Origin: Atopobacter sp. AH10
Lineage (GTDB): Bacteria > Bacillota > Bacilli > Lactobacillales > Aerococcaceae
Length of the DNA: 64,000 nt
Direction of reading: 5' to 3'
Assembly (NCBI RefSeq): GCF_003664595.1
Contig: NZ_QXPZ01000023.1
Location: 1 to 64,000 of the forward strand
Of the stretch, positions 1-10,246 are shown in pieces; the stretch's first letter is position 1, and the number at the start of each line of letters is the position of its first letter. The notes under the pieces were generated by a model. The model saw nothing but the letters and a program-made list of their open reading frames with translations, made no database searches and had not been told where the DNA came from. The position numbers were made by a program, and so were the translations under genes.

Positions 1-131
1 ACCATAAAATTAGGATTTGTACGACTTAAGCTCGTTATTGGTTGGGGAATTCAGGATATAAAGAATGGCTAAGGACTAGTGTAAGAATTTTCAGACAAAA
101 AAAGCCGAGATCTCTCTCAGCTTTACTGCAA

Positions 132-203
132 CTGGGCTAGCTGGATTCGAACCAACGAATGACGGAGTCAAAGTCCGTTGCCTTACCGCTTGGCTATAGC
201 CCA
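132..203 (-). tRNA. tRNA-Gln (anticodon TTG)
   Basis: Read on the minus strand the 72 bases fold as a full cloverleaf: acceptor TGGGCTA/TAGCCCA with discriminator G, anticodon loop CUUUGAC with anticodon UUG, and a T-loop GGTTCGAATCC. The 3' CCA is not encoded. It sits 11 bases from the Tyr tRNA on the same strand, so the two are probably cut from one transcript. Confidence 0.95.
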
Positions 204-214
204 ATAATATAAAA

Positions 215-295
215 TGGAGGGAAGTGGATTCGAACCACTGAACCCGAAGGAGCGGATTTACAGTCCGCCGCGTTTAGCCACTTCGCTATCCCTCC
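215..295 (-). tRNA. tRNA-Tyr (anticodon GTA)
   Basis: The minus strand folds as an 81-base class II tRNA: acceptor GGAGGGA/TCCCTCC, discriminator A, anticodon GUA in a CUGUAAA loop, and the long variable arm (CTCCTTCGGG) expected of bacterial tRNA-Tyr. CCA is not encoded. It lies upstream of tRNA-Gln in transcription order. Confidence 0.95.
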
Positions 296-509
296 CTAAC
301 TGATACTTAAATATTCTATCCTAAGATCCATTGAAATGCAATACTATTTTGCATTTCTTTTTCTAAAATGACGCCCTCTCAAAAGAAAATACGTCGCACT
401 TATCCTAAAATATGAGCTTTTTCCCAGTCAATATTCTATATTTTTGCTAGTCTGTAGCTTCTTTTAGCCAATTTCTTGCCATTATTGCCCTATAGATCTT
501 CCCTTTTAT

Positions 510-758
510 TTAACGATACTTTTTATTTCTCCTTAAGGTAAACTCATCCGGAACAGGATCCATCCCCCCTCTAAGGAAAGGATGACAACGCAAGATGCGA
601 GCTATCCCCATCACAAAGCCTTTTAAACTCCCATGCCGTTGAATGGCTTCTATCATGTAACTTGAACAAGTCGGAGAATACCGACAGCTTGGGGGGAAAA
701 GAGGAGAAATAGCTTTTTGATAACACTTGACTAAGAAAATCAACACTTTCCCCATCAT
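510..758 (-). CDS. yidD: YidD, membrane protein insertion efficiency factor
   Basis: The 82-residue product has the YidD (DUF37) pattern. An N-terminal hydrophobic/amphipathic stretch is followed by [20 protein letters not shown] with its conserved cysteines, then the IxRHG...RILRCHPF block and the GGxDPVP motif. In the family this small membrane-associated protein helps YidC-dependent insertion at the inner face of the membrane. The ATG is preceded by GAGGAGGAG. It stands alone here, not beside rnpA or yidC. The length is normal for the family. Confidence 0.93.
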   Translation of the reverse strand: MMGKVLIFLVKCYQKAISPLFPPSCRYSPTCSSYMIEAIQRHGSLKGFVMGIARILRCHPFLRGGMDPVPDEFTLRRNKKYR

Positions 759-1093
759 CTCTCCTCCTCTTCCCCCCTAGTTTACCATAAACAGCTAAGA
801 GACTATATCTCTTTACATTGTCCTGCTAAAACTCAACAGTCTCTAGTCACCTACGCCGTATTTTCCCCTCTTCCTGATTTTTCCTTTTATCTCTCCTTTC
901 TTTTAGCTCCAGCAGTCTAAAGGGTAAATGTCTATACCCAGCCCTCTAGTTCTTTTCTATCTCGATTTTTGCCGGCTACTACAAGAAAGTCAGCTCTTTC
1001 ACTTCCCTAAAGTACCAAAATAAGGTGCTATTTCTCATCAAAAATAGTATAGTAATATTGAAAACTATGAATTACGCTAGGAGTTGATAAAAA
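759..1093. other. Intergenic stretch between divergent yidD and ECF gene
   Basis: No open frame with a ribosome site is seen. The stretch is T- and C-rich in its left half. TAGGAG at about 1078-1083 is the ribosome site of the ECF gene to the right. I could not place a convincing sigma-A promoter for either divergent gene, although TATAGTAAT near 1048 could be a -10 for the rightward gene. Confidence 0.4.
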
Positions 1094-1684
1094 ATGTCCA
1101 AAAGTTCTACCAAAACTTTAACGATGAGGGGTATTTTCGTTGCCATCCTTTTACTACAAACCTTTGTTCCATTCTTTGGCTATATTCCAATCCCCCCACT
1201 CAATCTAACGATTATTCACTTAACCGTTATCTCCGCTGCACTTATTTTCGATGGTTACTCCGGTTGGTGGATCGGCTTAGCTTGGGGTCTTTTAAGTATG
1301 TTGCGAGCTTATATCGCTCCGACTTCCCCCTTTGATATTCTAATCTTCCAAAACGCTATTATCGCCGTTGTTCCACGCGTATGCATTAGCTTAACAACTG
1401 CCTACACCTTCAAACGCCTATCTAAACTTTTAGACAAGCATTCGTCTTTGATGTTAGCCTCTGCAGTCGGTTCTATAACTAACACGGTAGGCGTTTTGGG
1501 GCTGATCGCTCTTTTAAAAGGGAAACCTTACGCTGAACTAGCCCACACGACACCGCAACTACTTTATAAGCTTTTGGGGACGACCGTTGTCACCAATGGT
1601 ATCCCTGAACTCATTGCTGCCTCTGTAGTCGTTCCTATTATTGTCTACGCCTACCAAAAAGTAGCCAATCGGAAAAAACACTAA
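1094..1684 (+). CDS. ECF transporter substrate-binding S component
   Basis: The 196-residue, very hydrophobic product has about six membrane segments. Its sequence matches the ECF S-component family (PF12822-type): an N-terminal FVAILLLQTFVPFFGYIPI block with the small-residue helix that contacts EcfT, LNLTIIHLTVISAAL, GLAWGLLSMLRAYIAP, and a C-terminal TNGIPELIAA. Such proteins bind a vitamin and share the EcfA/EcfT energising module encoded elsewhere; none is next to this gene. The pattern recalls the pantothenate or hydroxymethylpyrimidine type, but the substrate cannot be fixed from sequence alone. TAGGAG lies about 10 bases before the ATG. An internal ATG (MRGIF) is an alternative start. 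Confidence 0.85.
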   Translation: MSKSSTKTLTMRGIFVAILLLQTFVPFFGYIPIPPLNLTIIHLTVISAALIFDGYSGWWIGLAWGLLSMLRAYIAPTSPFDILIFQNAIIAVVPRVCISLTTAYTFKRLSKLLDKHSSLMLASAVGSITNTVGVLGLIALLKGKPYAELAHTTPQLLYKLLGTTVVTNGIPELIAASVVVPIIVYAYQKVANRKKH

Positions 1685-1796
1685 TCACTTATCACCCATT
1701 AAACATCCCCTCAAGCGGAATTTACTAGACCCTAAAGAAGCGATAGTCCTGCAAAAGGGATGATTCCTTTCCCTAACAGTAAGTCTTTAGATTATA

Positions 1797-1840
1797 AAAA
1801 CGAGTAGAGCTGTTCAATAAGCAACAGTTATACTCGTTTT
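1797..1840. repeat. Hairpin repeat family A, diverged copy (also terminator)
   Basis: AACGAGTAGAGCTGTT pairs with AACAGTTATACTCGTT and is followed by T-rich sequence, so it can end ECF transcription. Sequence and spacing resemble the better conserved copies at 1869-1910 and 29111-29152 (GAGTA, TGTT and AACA blocks, TACTCG end), so I group it with them as a diverged member. Confidence 0.6.
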
Positions 1841-1868
1841 TCTTGACTTTGACACTTAAAAAATAAAA

Positions 1869-1910
1869 AAGCGGGTATAGATGTTGATTTACCAACGTTT
1901 ATACTCGCTT
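1869..1910. repeat. Hairpin repeat family A, copy 2 (bidirectional terminator-like)
   Basis: A 42-base imperfect inverted repeat begins AAGCGGGTATAG and ends TTTATACTCGCTT, with poly-A on the left and a T-run on the right. It lies between the convergent ECF gene and dltD, as a bidirectional terminator would. Its reverse complement matches 29111-29152 at 39 of 42 positions by eye. Confidence 0.75.
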
Positions 1911-2063
1911 TGCTTTTTTTGATCTGTATATACTAGACTATTCTGCCTATTTTAGAAATCTGCATAGGTGAAGCCTGGTGTTGACAGCCCCATGCCAAAC
2001 AAATAAAAGATGTACAAAACAGCCATACAAGTAAAGAATCCTAACATATATCTCAGAAATTCC

Positions 2064-3248
2064 TTATCTTTTAGCCAAGTCATTTTTTTGATAGAAGTTA
2101 AAAATGGCTTCATTGATCAACACCCAACCTCTCTTCCATGGATGAACTGCATCACTGAGGACATATGGTTCATAAGTATAACTAGAGAGGTCAGCAACCT
2201 CTGCTTTGTACTTGTCAGCTATCGCATGGATCTTTTCATAGCATTCTTTTCTTCTCTTCTTACTCATTCCAGTATGATCATACCAATACCCATTAATCGG
2301 TTGAAGAATTAATTGGACTTTTTTATTATTTGCCCGAGCGACTTGAAGGAAGAGTTCTAAATCTTTGAATTCTTCTGACTTGGTCAACTCATCATTTTTA
2401 TGTGCATTCTTCATCCGTTTCCATTTTTTAGAGAATTTTCTCTTCCACTGATCCTGTTTTATATAAAGAGGATTCTTTGATTCATCGAGGGACTGCTTAT
2501 AGGCTTTTTCCTTAAACTTTTGCCAATCGATATGATGAGGATCTTGAATCGTCGCTTTGCCCCTTTGATATTTTGCTTTTTCAAAGAGCATAGCCAGCTT
2601 CACTGCGCTATTTTCCTGATCCTTACGCATTCTTTCCACAATTGTCTCAAGGCTTCTAACAGTCCACTGTTGGTCTTTTTCGAAATAGACTTTATTATAC
2701 AGTTTAACTCTAGAAAGCGTCTTTTTATCATTTGCAAGCAAGCCAACTACTCTTTTTATAATCTTTTCCTTGAGTGGCCGTTTAATTCTATCATCCTTTA
2801 GCATTTCAATATATTCTGAATCAGAAAATCGAATACTGAACGCATTAGGATCAATCCCATCGCCTCTGAACCAAGTTGGGGACACCACCATCACGACCTT
2901 GTTGTTCGTCGTATTCTTCGATAAAGCAGCTAAGGCTATCGTGTGGTTGATACTCTGAGTATAAGGTTGACCAATCAATAAGGCATTCAAATCCCTATCT
3001 TTGAACATATTTTTTAAATGATACCAACTCTTTTGATGGTGGCCAAATTCAGATGAACCAAAAACCATCATCGTTTTTTTATCCATATTACTACTGATCG
3101 CTTGATAGGATTTGTCTTTATATTGATTGTACCAAGTCTTAAAACCTGATCCACTCTTCAAACTGATGCTATTGGTTACCCCATGAAGAGTCGCAACAAA
3201 TACAAGCAGTAGCAAAAACGCTGCAATAAATGCTTTGATTTTTTTCAT
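2064..3248 (-). CDS. dltD: DltD, D-alanyl transfer protein of teichoic acid alanylation
   Basis: This 394-residue protein has an N-terminal membrane anchor (residues about 5-25). The DltD catalytic features follow: GSSEF at 64-68 with the serine nucleophile, and a C-terminal SDAVHPWKRGW that supplies the Asp/His pair. DltD sits on the outer membrane face and passes D-alanine to lipoteichoic acid. It is the last gene of dltABCD, 5 bases after dltC. Length is normal for the family. Transcription probably ends in the hairpins at 1797-1910. Confidence 0.96.
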   Translation of the reverse strand: MKKIKAFIAAFLLLLVFVATLHGVTNSISLKSGSGFKTWYNQYKDKSYQAISSNMDKKTMMVFGSSEFGHHQKSWYHLKNMFKDRDLNALLIGQPYTQSINHTIALAALSKNTTNNKVVMVVSPTWFRGDGIDPNAFSIRFSDSEYIEMLKDDRIKRPLKEKIIKRVVGLLANDKKTLSRVKLYNKVYFEKDQQWTVRSLETIVERMRKDQENSAVKLAMLFEKAKYQRGKATIQDPHHIDWQKFKEKAYKQSLDESKNPLYIKQDQWKRKFSKKWKRMKNAHKNDELTKSEEFKDLELFLQVARANNKKVQLILQPINGYWYDHTGMSKKRRKECYEKIHAIADKYKAEVADLSSYTYEPYVLSDAVHPWKRGWVLINEAIFNFYQKNDLAKR

Positions 3249-3253
3249 TTATC

Positions 3254-3493
3254 CTAACATTTACCCTCCACTATGCTAGCGATTTTAGAAGGAGTATCCA
3301 TCTCCTCTCTTGTATACTCTGTAGGAGCAATCACTACACCTAGTTCTGATTCAAGAGATACCAACAATTCCATATAGCCAAATGAATCAATCAATCCTTC
3401 ATCGACGATATTGATATCTGGTTCTTCAATGACAACTTCGTCCCCACAGACTTCAGCTAAAATTGCTAACACTTTTTCTCTAATATTTTCCAT
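3254..3493 (-). CDS. dltC: DltC, D-alanyl carrier protein
   Basis: This 79-residue acyl-carrier-like protein holds the phosphopantetheine attachment motif LIDSFGYMELL, with the serine at residue 37. DltA loads D-alanine on the prosthetic thiol as a thioester. It lies between dltB and dltD, with GGGGG ahead of the ATG, in the standard operon order. Confidence 0.96.
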   Translation of the reverse strand: MENIREKVLAILAEVCGDEVVIEEPDINIVDEGLIDSFGYMELLVSLESELGVVIAPTEYTREEMDTPSKIASIVEGKC

Positions 3494-3519
3494 TTTAATT
3501 CCCCCATTGTAAACCCATT

Positions 3520-4677
3520 TTAGATAAACTTCGATAAATTCCCAGAGAAAATCAACAAACCAAACATCACTAGATTAAAGGTGACAAACCATGATAGGCC
3601 TTGATAGGCAGGATTTTTTCTATACTTTTTATGCCAAGGTAGCTTCTTTTGGTATAATTCTGTCCCAGCAAGCAAGACACCATGATACAAGCCATAGATA
3701 ATATAGTGACTTTCTACACCATGCCACAAACCCATAATGAGCATATTGATGATAAAAGCTGTAGAGGCAATCACATATTTATTCCTAACCTTACCGCTCT
3801 TCATAATATCCATGGTGATTCTAGAAAAGACAAAATCTCTAAACCAATGTGATAAAGATATATGCCACCTATCCCAAAATTCTTTCATATCTTTGCTGAT
3901 GAAAGGCTTATTGAAATTATCCGGTGATTGAATGCCGAAAAAGTAAGACATCGCCACAGCCATCAAACTGTAACCAGCAAAATCGAAAAATAAATAGAAT
4001 CCATACGCATACATGTTGACGAAAAAGGCTAAGCTTCCGTTTCCTTTGCCTAAAAGCAAGATTGCTTGATAAAAAATAGCAGATATCACTAACTTGTAAA
4101 CTAGACCTAGACTCATTTTCCAGAGCCCTTTCCCAACTAATTCCAGATACTCCGCCCGTGGAATTGTCCGATAGACATCTTTTTTAAATCTTTCACTCCG
4201 GTCAATCGGCCCTGAAGTCAGCACTGGGAAGAAAATCATCATGTAGATATAGCTAAAACTATCAATCTGCTTAATTTGTCCATCATAAATCTGAATAATC
4301 ACTTGCAAAGCTTTGAATTCCATATAGGAAATTCCCAGAAAGGCAAAGAAAACAAATTGGCTATGCTGAGCAATCCCGTATTTGTTTAATAACAAGGGAA
4401 GTAAGGCTAAGCCCATAAACAACCAGTAAGTTCCAGCCTTTCTTCCTTGTTTCTGCCTCAGCCAAAGATAAATTTTAGCTTCTAGTAGTTGCCAGATGAG
4501 AAAAATAACCAAGAAAACCAAAGCAGTTTTGCTATCTTTCATCGCTAGAAAGACAAATAAGAGTGAAACCGCAAACCCATAAAGTCGAATAGGCTTTTCA
4601 AAATAGCCTAATAGGATAGCCGGTAGAGAGAGCAAGGCAGCATAGACAAAAAATCCTGTATCGACAAATAGCTGCAT
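3520..4677 (-). CDS. dltB: DltB, MBOAT-family membrane O-acyltransferase
   Basis: The 385-residue polytopic protein has the MBOAT core: KPFISKDMKEFWDRWHISL followed by SHWFRDFVF, and the conserved NMLIMGLWHG histidine. DltB moves D-alanine from DltC across the membrane toward DltD and teichoic acid. Its start overlaps the dltA stop by one base, which suggests translational coupling. Length and order are typical. Confidence 0.96.
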   Translation of the reverse strand: MQLFVDTGFFVYAALLSLPAILLGYFEKPIRLYGFAVSLLFVFLAMKDSKTALVFLVIFLIWQLLEAKIYLWLRQKQGRKAGTYWLFMGLALLPLLLNKYGIAQHSQFVFFAFLGISYMEFKALQVIIQIYDGQIKQIDSFSYIYMMIFFPVLTSGPIDRSERFKKDVYRTIPRAEYLELVGKGLWKMSLGLVYKLVISAIFYQAILLLGKGNGSLAFFVNMYAYGFYLFFDFAGYSLMAVAMSYFFGIQSPDNFNKPFISKDMKEFWDRWHISLSHWFRDFVFSRITMDIMKSGKVRNKYVIASTAFIINMLIMGLWHGVESHYIIYGLYHGVLLAGTELYQKKLPWHKKYRKNPAYQGLSWFVTFNLVMFGLLIFSGNLSKFI

Positions 4678-6200
4678 TAAATAGCCTCCCTCATCTTCTT
4701 TTTATCCACCTTACCATTCGGCGTTATAGGGAACTTTTCAAAGAAGACTATCTTTTTAGGCACCATATATTTTGGCAGCTTTGCTCTTAGCGATTCACGG
4801 ATATATTTGCGACGGTGATAGGACTGATCTTCGCTATTTACCTGTGAGACACAGGCAGTTAGAGAGTTAGGTACCCCATCCTTAAGTTCAATTAAGATGA
4901 TAGCATCCTCCACGCCTTCAATATCGAGCAAGTTTCTTTCAATATCCCCGATTTCGATACGATAGCCATGTAACTTAATTTGCGTATCCTTCCGTCCTGA
5001 ACAATATACCATTCCGTCTGATGTGACATAACCAAGATCCCCGGTTCTATAAGCAGGCTCCCCATCTTCATTCGTAAAGAAACTTTCTGAAGTTCGCACA
5101 GGATCGTTAAAGTAGCCAGCTGCTACTGTATTCCCAGTAATAATCAACTCGCCTCTTTCTCCATAAGGGAGTTTCTTACCTTCCTCATCAACAGAATAAA
5201 GACTGGTTCCCTCTTTGGCCACTCCAACTGGAAGTGCCTTTTCCTTTTCTACTATTTCCTTACTAATCTTTACAGACGTCACGCAAACAGTTGATTCCGT
5301 TGGACCATAAGTATTAATCACATCTGCTTTACTAAAGCGCTCTAGCAAGTTTTTAGCGGTCTGATTTTTCAATGGTTCCCCACAGAAAAGGAACTTTCTC
5401 ATCGATTTTAAATATGCCCCATTCATCTCATCTGATGATAAACACATTTCCGCAAAGGACGGAGTGGACACCCAATAAGTTACTTTATTTTCCTTAATAA
5501 ATTTTAGCGCCTCTTTAATATTCTCCGTCTTTTCCTTATTAAGAGAGGCAATCGTAGACCCTGTCACTAGACCTGTATAGGTATCCATCACAGATAGGTC
5601 AAAAGAAAATGGCGCTTGATTTAAAAATACTCCAGCTTTTTTCTCCACCAATGTTTCGGACCATTTAAGGTAATTGGCCAAATTCCCTGTTGTAATCTTC
5701 ACGCCTTTAGGGCTACCCGTGCTTCCTGAAGTAAAGATAATATAGTGAATATCATTTACTTGATTGGCATCCTCATCTGTCAACTCTTTATAGTGCTTTT
5801 CTTCAACAAAAGATGGCGAAACAATTTTTTCAAGATCTTCTCTTGTCGTCTTCAAGACATCCTGACAGAAAGAACTATTTGCTTCCGTGTTGATAGCAAG
5901 TGGTGACTCAACAGCCTTCACAATAAATTTTACGCGATCTTCTGGCATAGAAATATCAATTGGAACATAAGCATGCCCTGATCTTGTTGCCGCAAGCATA
6001 CAAATAGGCATCCAGATATTTTTATGGCCATAAATTGGAATAGGTATATTTCTCTTAATATTTAAACTCAAGATCCATTTGGCAAGTTCTCCTGATAGCT
6101 TCCAAAGTTCTCCATACTTGATGGACTCATTTGCAAATATAAAAGCTTCCCTCTCTGGATTCGTTCGAGCAACTTCTTCAATTCTTTTTAAAATATCCAT
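4677..6200 (-). CDS. dltA: DltA, D-alanine--[D-alanyl carrier protein] ligase
   Basis: The 507 residues form an adenylation-domain enzyme. The P-loop is IIFTSGSTGSPKGVK, the A5-type motif is NTYGPTESTV, the ribose-binding motif is YRTGDLGY, and the C-terminal catalytic lysine lies in ITPNGKVDKKKM. It activates D-alanine with ATP in the cytoplasm and loads DltC. It is the first structural gene of the operon; I see no dltX-like small gene in front. A promoter at 6414 and a structured leader precede it. AGGAGAAAAGAAT lies before the ATG. Confidence 0.96.
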   Translation of the reverse strand: MDILKRIEEVARTNPEREAFIFANESIKYGELWKLSGELAKWILSLNIKRNIPIPIYGHKNIWMPICMLAATRSGHAYVPIDISMPEDRVKFIVKAVESPLAINTEANSSFCQDVLKTTREDLEKIVSPSFVEEKHYKELTDEDANQVNDIHYIIFTSGSTGSPKGVKITTGNLANYLKWSETLVEKKAGVFLNQAPFSFDLSVMDTYTGLVTGSTIASLNKEKTENIKEALKFIKENKVTYWVSTPSFAEMCLSSDEMNGAYLKSMRKFLFCGEPLKNQTAKNLLERFSKADVINTYGPTESTVCVTSVKISKEIVEKEKALPVGVAKEGTSLYSVDEEGKKLPYGERGELIITGNTVAAGYFNDPVRTSESFFTNEDGEPAYRTGDLGYVTSDGMVYCSGRKDTQIKLHGYRIEIGDIERNLLDIEGVEDAIILIELKDGVPNSLTACVSQVNSEDQSYHRRKYIRESLRAKLPKYMVPKKIVFFEKFPITPNGKVDKKKMREAI

Positions 6201-6202
6201 TA

Positions 6203-6407
6203 TTCTTTTCTCCTATCATAAATCGGCGCTTATAAAAGGCAACTTCCCTAAGGAATCAAAAAGGGGGGCTATCCGCCCAAAGTAATCTGCATGCCTTCCA
6301 CTCAAAAGTCGTCCCTAGAACAACTCAATCGCTACTGCCGTCCAATTTTTAATGCACTAAACAAAGTGAATAACTCCATCTTTTCTAGTTGATATGGATT
6401 TTTTTCA
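6203..6407 (-). promoter_or_regulatory. Candidate structured leader RNA of the dlt operon
   Basis: The untranslated leader predicted from the promoter at 6414-6419 is about 200 nt. A 9-base-pair stem with a 3-base loop spans 6306-6326 (GAGTTGTTC/GGACGACTT with two G-U pairs). A short GGGC/GCCC hairpin followed by CC and T6 at 6252-6278 looks like a terminator. The pair AAGGCA/TGCCTT can enclose that hairpin. This is the layout of an attenuator, but I know no family that matches. The structure is inferred from sequence only. Confidence 0.4.
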
Positions 6408-6413
6408 GTGTCT

Positions 6414-6419
6414 ATTATA
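6414..6419 (-). promoter_or_regulatory. Probable -10 box of the dlt promoter
   Basis: On the minus strand TATAAT stands in GGATATAATAGAC. The -35 region is a T-run without a good TTGACA; a perfect TTGACA occurs further upstream at a spacing that gives only TCTTTT as -10. It is the best -10 in the 480-base space ahead of dltA. Confidence 0.5.
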
Positions 6420-6489
6420 TCCATTAACTCGAATTAAAAAAAGATGAAAATTCAATCAAGTTGTCAAAAATGCATTTTTTATACGCACA

Positions 6490-6547
6490 AAAAATAAACA
6501 CTTTCCTTGATAAGATTAGCTAGCCTAAATCTCATGGAAAGTTGTTT
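6490..6547 (-). terminator. Terminator of the TVP38-family gene
   Basis: Read on the minus strand, AACAACTTTCC pairs with GGAAAGTGTTT and an inner AGATT/AATCT stem, followed by ATTTTTT. It lies about 130 bases after the stop of the TVP38/TMEM64 gene. Between them (6548-6679) I see nothing else. Confidence 0.6.
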
Positions 6548-6679
6548 ACATCTTAAAGATATCAGCTAAGCAACGGCTCCCTTGACTCAACTTTTTGCTT
6601 GCATCTTGGAAATTGCTCTTATCAAGGGAAAGGAGACCTTATCCTTTTCTTCCCATTCAATTCTCTAAAACTCATTTCC

Positions 6680-7312
6680 TTAATGCCCCCCTCTTACAAA
6701 GATATTGAGCATATCCGATAAAAAGCCTGCTCCCTTTAGCATAATCATGGTATAGATGTAGAGAGTTAGAGGCTTAGAGAGGAGGTAAATCCCCATAAAA
6801 CGTTTGAAAGACATTGATGTCAAGCCAGCTACCATACAAAGGAAATCATCTGGAAAACCTGGCAAAGCAAAGGCTGCAAAAAGCATCTTGCCAAAACGAT
6901 CTTGTTGGTCAATCCAATGGTGATACTTATCATACTGCTCATCCGAAACAAATGAACGCACCAGTAACTCCCCATAATTTCGTGCCAAATAAAAGTTAAT
7001 AATCGATCCAATGGTGATACCAATAAAATTGTAGGTAAATCCCAAAGCATTCCCAAACACAATATGGCCAACTAAACAAGGTACTCCTCCTGGGATAACT
7101 GGATATATAACTTGAATCACTTGGATAAGGATAAATAAAATCGGAGCTAAGCCCCCCATAGCTTCCAAGGATTGACGAAAGGCCTCTCCATCTCCTTTGA
7201 AATATCCTGAACGATACACAGCTAGGGCTATCATAATGGATAGAACAATTCCAATCACTGTTACAATTTGTACGATTTTCCTGTTATATGCAAAAGCTTT
7301 TTGTCGATCCAC
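6680..7312 (-). CDS. TVP38/TMEM64 (DedA-like) family membrane protein
   Basis: I choose the GTG at 7312 because GGGGAG stands 7 bases before it; the upstream TTG at 7360 has no ribosome site. The product is about 210 residues. It has a first membrane segment, then the family core with the YPVIPGGVPCLVGHIVFG re-entrant motif, IGSIINFYLARNYG, and ALPGFPDDFLCMVAGLTSMS. The family (SNARE-associated/VTT domain) is linked to lipid scrambling or transport, but the exact role of this member is unknown. It is transcribed alone from a promoter at 7420-7449. Confidence 0.85.
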   Translation of the reverse strand: MDRQKAFAYNRKIVQIVTVIGIVLSIMIALAVYRSGYFKGDGEAFRQSLEAMGGLAPILFILIQVIQVIYPVIPGGVPCLVGHIVFGNALGFTYNFIGITIGSIINFYLARNYGELLVRSFVSDEQYDKYHHWIDQQDRFGKMLFAAFALPGFPDDFLCMVAGLTSMSFKRFMGIYLLSKPLTLYIYTMIMLKGAGFLSDMLNIFVRGGH

Positions 7313-7419
7313 ATTCTCACTCCCCTTGCTTACTCCTATTTTACGAGAAGATTTCACCAAATGCCTAGGTCGTTAGTATGATTTTGCTCACTTTCCCTAG
7401 ACCAGGCTTTCGAAGACTG

Positions 7420-7449
7420 ATTTTAGTGGATTCAAGGGGCAAAAGTCAA
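7420..7449 (-). promoter_or_regulatory. Promoter of the TVP38-family gene
   Basis: On the minus strand TTGACT (7444-7449) is followed after 18 bases by TAAAAT (7420-7425). The start point would fall about 100 bases before the GTG start. The rest of the gap to groEL (7450-7622) shows no gene. Confidence 0.5.
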
Positions 7450-7622
7450 GACAGTTTTTACAAAGCATGGCTTGAAATCAATTTGTTTATTTCATATCTT
7501 GTTTTCTCTATACTACCTTTCTCATTTTACCTACTATTGCCCTCAAATCACTCCCTATGAAGTGTTTTTTAAGAAGATCTTTTCATAAACTTAAGCTTTT
7601 CTCCCCCTATAGATATAAATAC

Positions 7623-7660
7623 CCCCTAAAGTTAGATTGTTCAGTCCAACTTTAGGGGGC
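7623..7660 (-). terminator. Terminator-like hairpin after groEL
   Basis: The plus strand reads CCCCCTAAAGTTAGA, a short loop, then TCCAACTTTAGGGGG: a long GC-capped stem about 190 bases past the groEL stop. T-runs around it are short (TATTTATAT on the minus side), so it may act as a terminator or a 3' stabiliser. Confidence 0.6.
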
Positions 7661-7848
7661 ATTTCAATACAATTGACTGGCTATGGGATTTTAGACGGCG
7701 CTAAATCAGAAGCCTTTTTATACCCTTTATTCATCCATAAAAGTTAATGGTTACTCATCCCTATTACTTTATGGCAAGTAGCTCATCCTTAAGGAGCTAT
7801 TTTCACTCTAAGATGCTCCTAAAAGACAGGCAGGTTAACAACTTATTT

Positions 7849-9504
<1,656 letters not shown>

Positions 9505-9559
9505 CTAGACCTTGCTAGGCTTTGAAAAATTATATATTTACTTCCAACAACTAGATCGA

Positions 9560-9823
9560 CTAGCCTCGAATAACTGCCATGATATCTTTTTCTTTCACGA
9601 CAAGGTAATCTTCCCCATTGTGTTTTACTTCTGTAGCAGCATAAGTTTCATAGAGGACGTGGTCGCCAACTTTGAGCTCTGTATCTTCTATCTTGTCACT
9701 AATCGCAACGACTTCAGCCACGTTAGATTTTTCCTTGGCAGAACTTGGTAGGACAAAGCCACCCTTAGTTACTTCTTCTTCCACTGGTTTCAAGATCATT
9801 CTGTCCATCAAAGGTTTTAACAT
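9560..9823 (-). CDS. groS: GroES, 10 kDa co-chaperonin
   Basis: The 87 residues show the GroES signature: [16 protein letters not shown] at the N-terminus, the mobile loop [29 protein letters not shown], and [14 protein letters not shown] at the end. It caps the GroEL ring. It is the first gene of groES-groEL. The ATG has GGAGGAATTG before it. Length is slightly below the usual 94. Confidence 0.98.
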   Translation of the reverse strand: MLKPLMDRMILKPVEEEVTKGGFVLPSSAKEKSNVAEVVAISDKIEDTELKVGDHVLYETYAATEVKHNGEDYLVVKEKDIMAVIRG

Positions 9824-9870
9824 GTCAATTCCTCCAATTTCTAAATATACAATAGTCAGGGTCTAGGCAA

Positions 9871-9897
9871 TTAGCACTCTAAGCGTCCAATTGCTAA
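9871..9897. promoter_or_regulatory. CIRCE operator (HrcA binding site), one half degenerate
   Basis: TTAGCACTC, nine bases, then AATTGCTAA. The first half is the perfect CIRCE consensus; the second differs from GAGTGCTAA at two positions. It lies between the -10 box and groES, near the expected transcription start, as usual for HrcA-repressed groE operons. Confidence 0.88.
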
Positions 9898-9908
9898 GCT
9901 CTAGTGTT

Positions 9909-9937
9909 ATCTTAACTAATATTGACCAATCATGCAA
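9909..9937 (-). promoter_or_regulatory. Sigma-A promoter of groES-groEL
   Basis: On the minus strand TTGCAT (9932-9937) and TAAGAT (9909-9914) are exactly 17 bases apart, with the CIRCE element just downstream. The space to the rex terminator (9938-10190) is AT-rich and holds no gene that I can support. Confidence 0.7.
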
Positions 9938-10191
9938 GTAAATTTACTTAAAAAAATGCTAAATCCCCTTAACGACTTTACAAGAATCCGTTCAAAAAAA
10001 CTTGTCATTCAAACAAATTGGCAGAAACTTTCCCCAATTCTCTCTGAAAGTACAAGGACACCTTTCATCAATAGCCATAAATATAGCTAAAAAACTTGCC
10101 CACTCAACCCACTCAAACTAGAAATAACAAGAAAAGCTCGCTTACTAAAAAAGTAACAGAAGGCATTAGCTAGTCGAAATATGCATAAGAA

Positions 10192-10236
10192 AAAAGTCCC
10201 TAAACTAAGGAATTCCCCTAGCTTAAGGACTTTCAT
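10192..10236 (-). terminator. Intrinsic terminator of rex
   Basis: Minus-strand AAAGTCCTTAAGCTAGGGG pairs with CCTTAGTTTAGGGACTTT around AATT and runs into a T-rich tail. It starts 10 bases past the rex stop. Confidence 0.8.
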
Positions 10237-10246
10237 TGATCTCTTT

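Noticed and set aside
6201-6400. A dltX gene expected before dltA
   Set aside because: No frame with a ribosome site and the hydrophobic DltX pattern is present in this stretch; the sequence behaves as structured leader.
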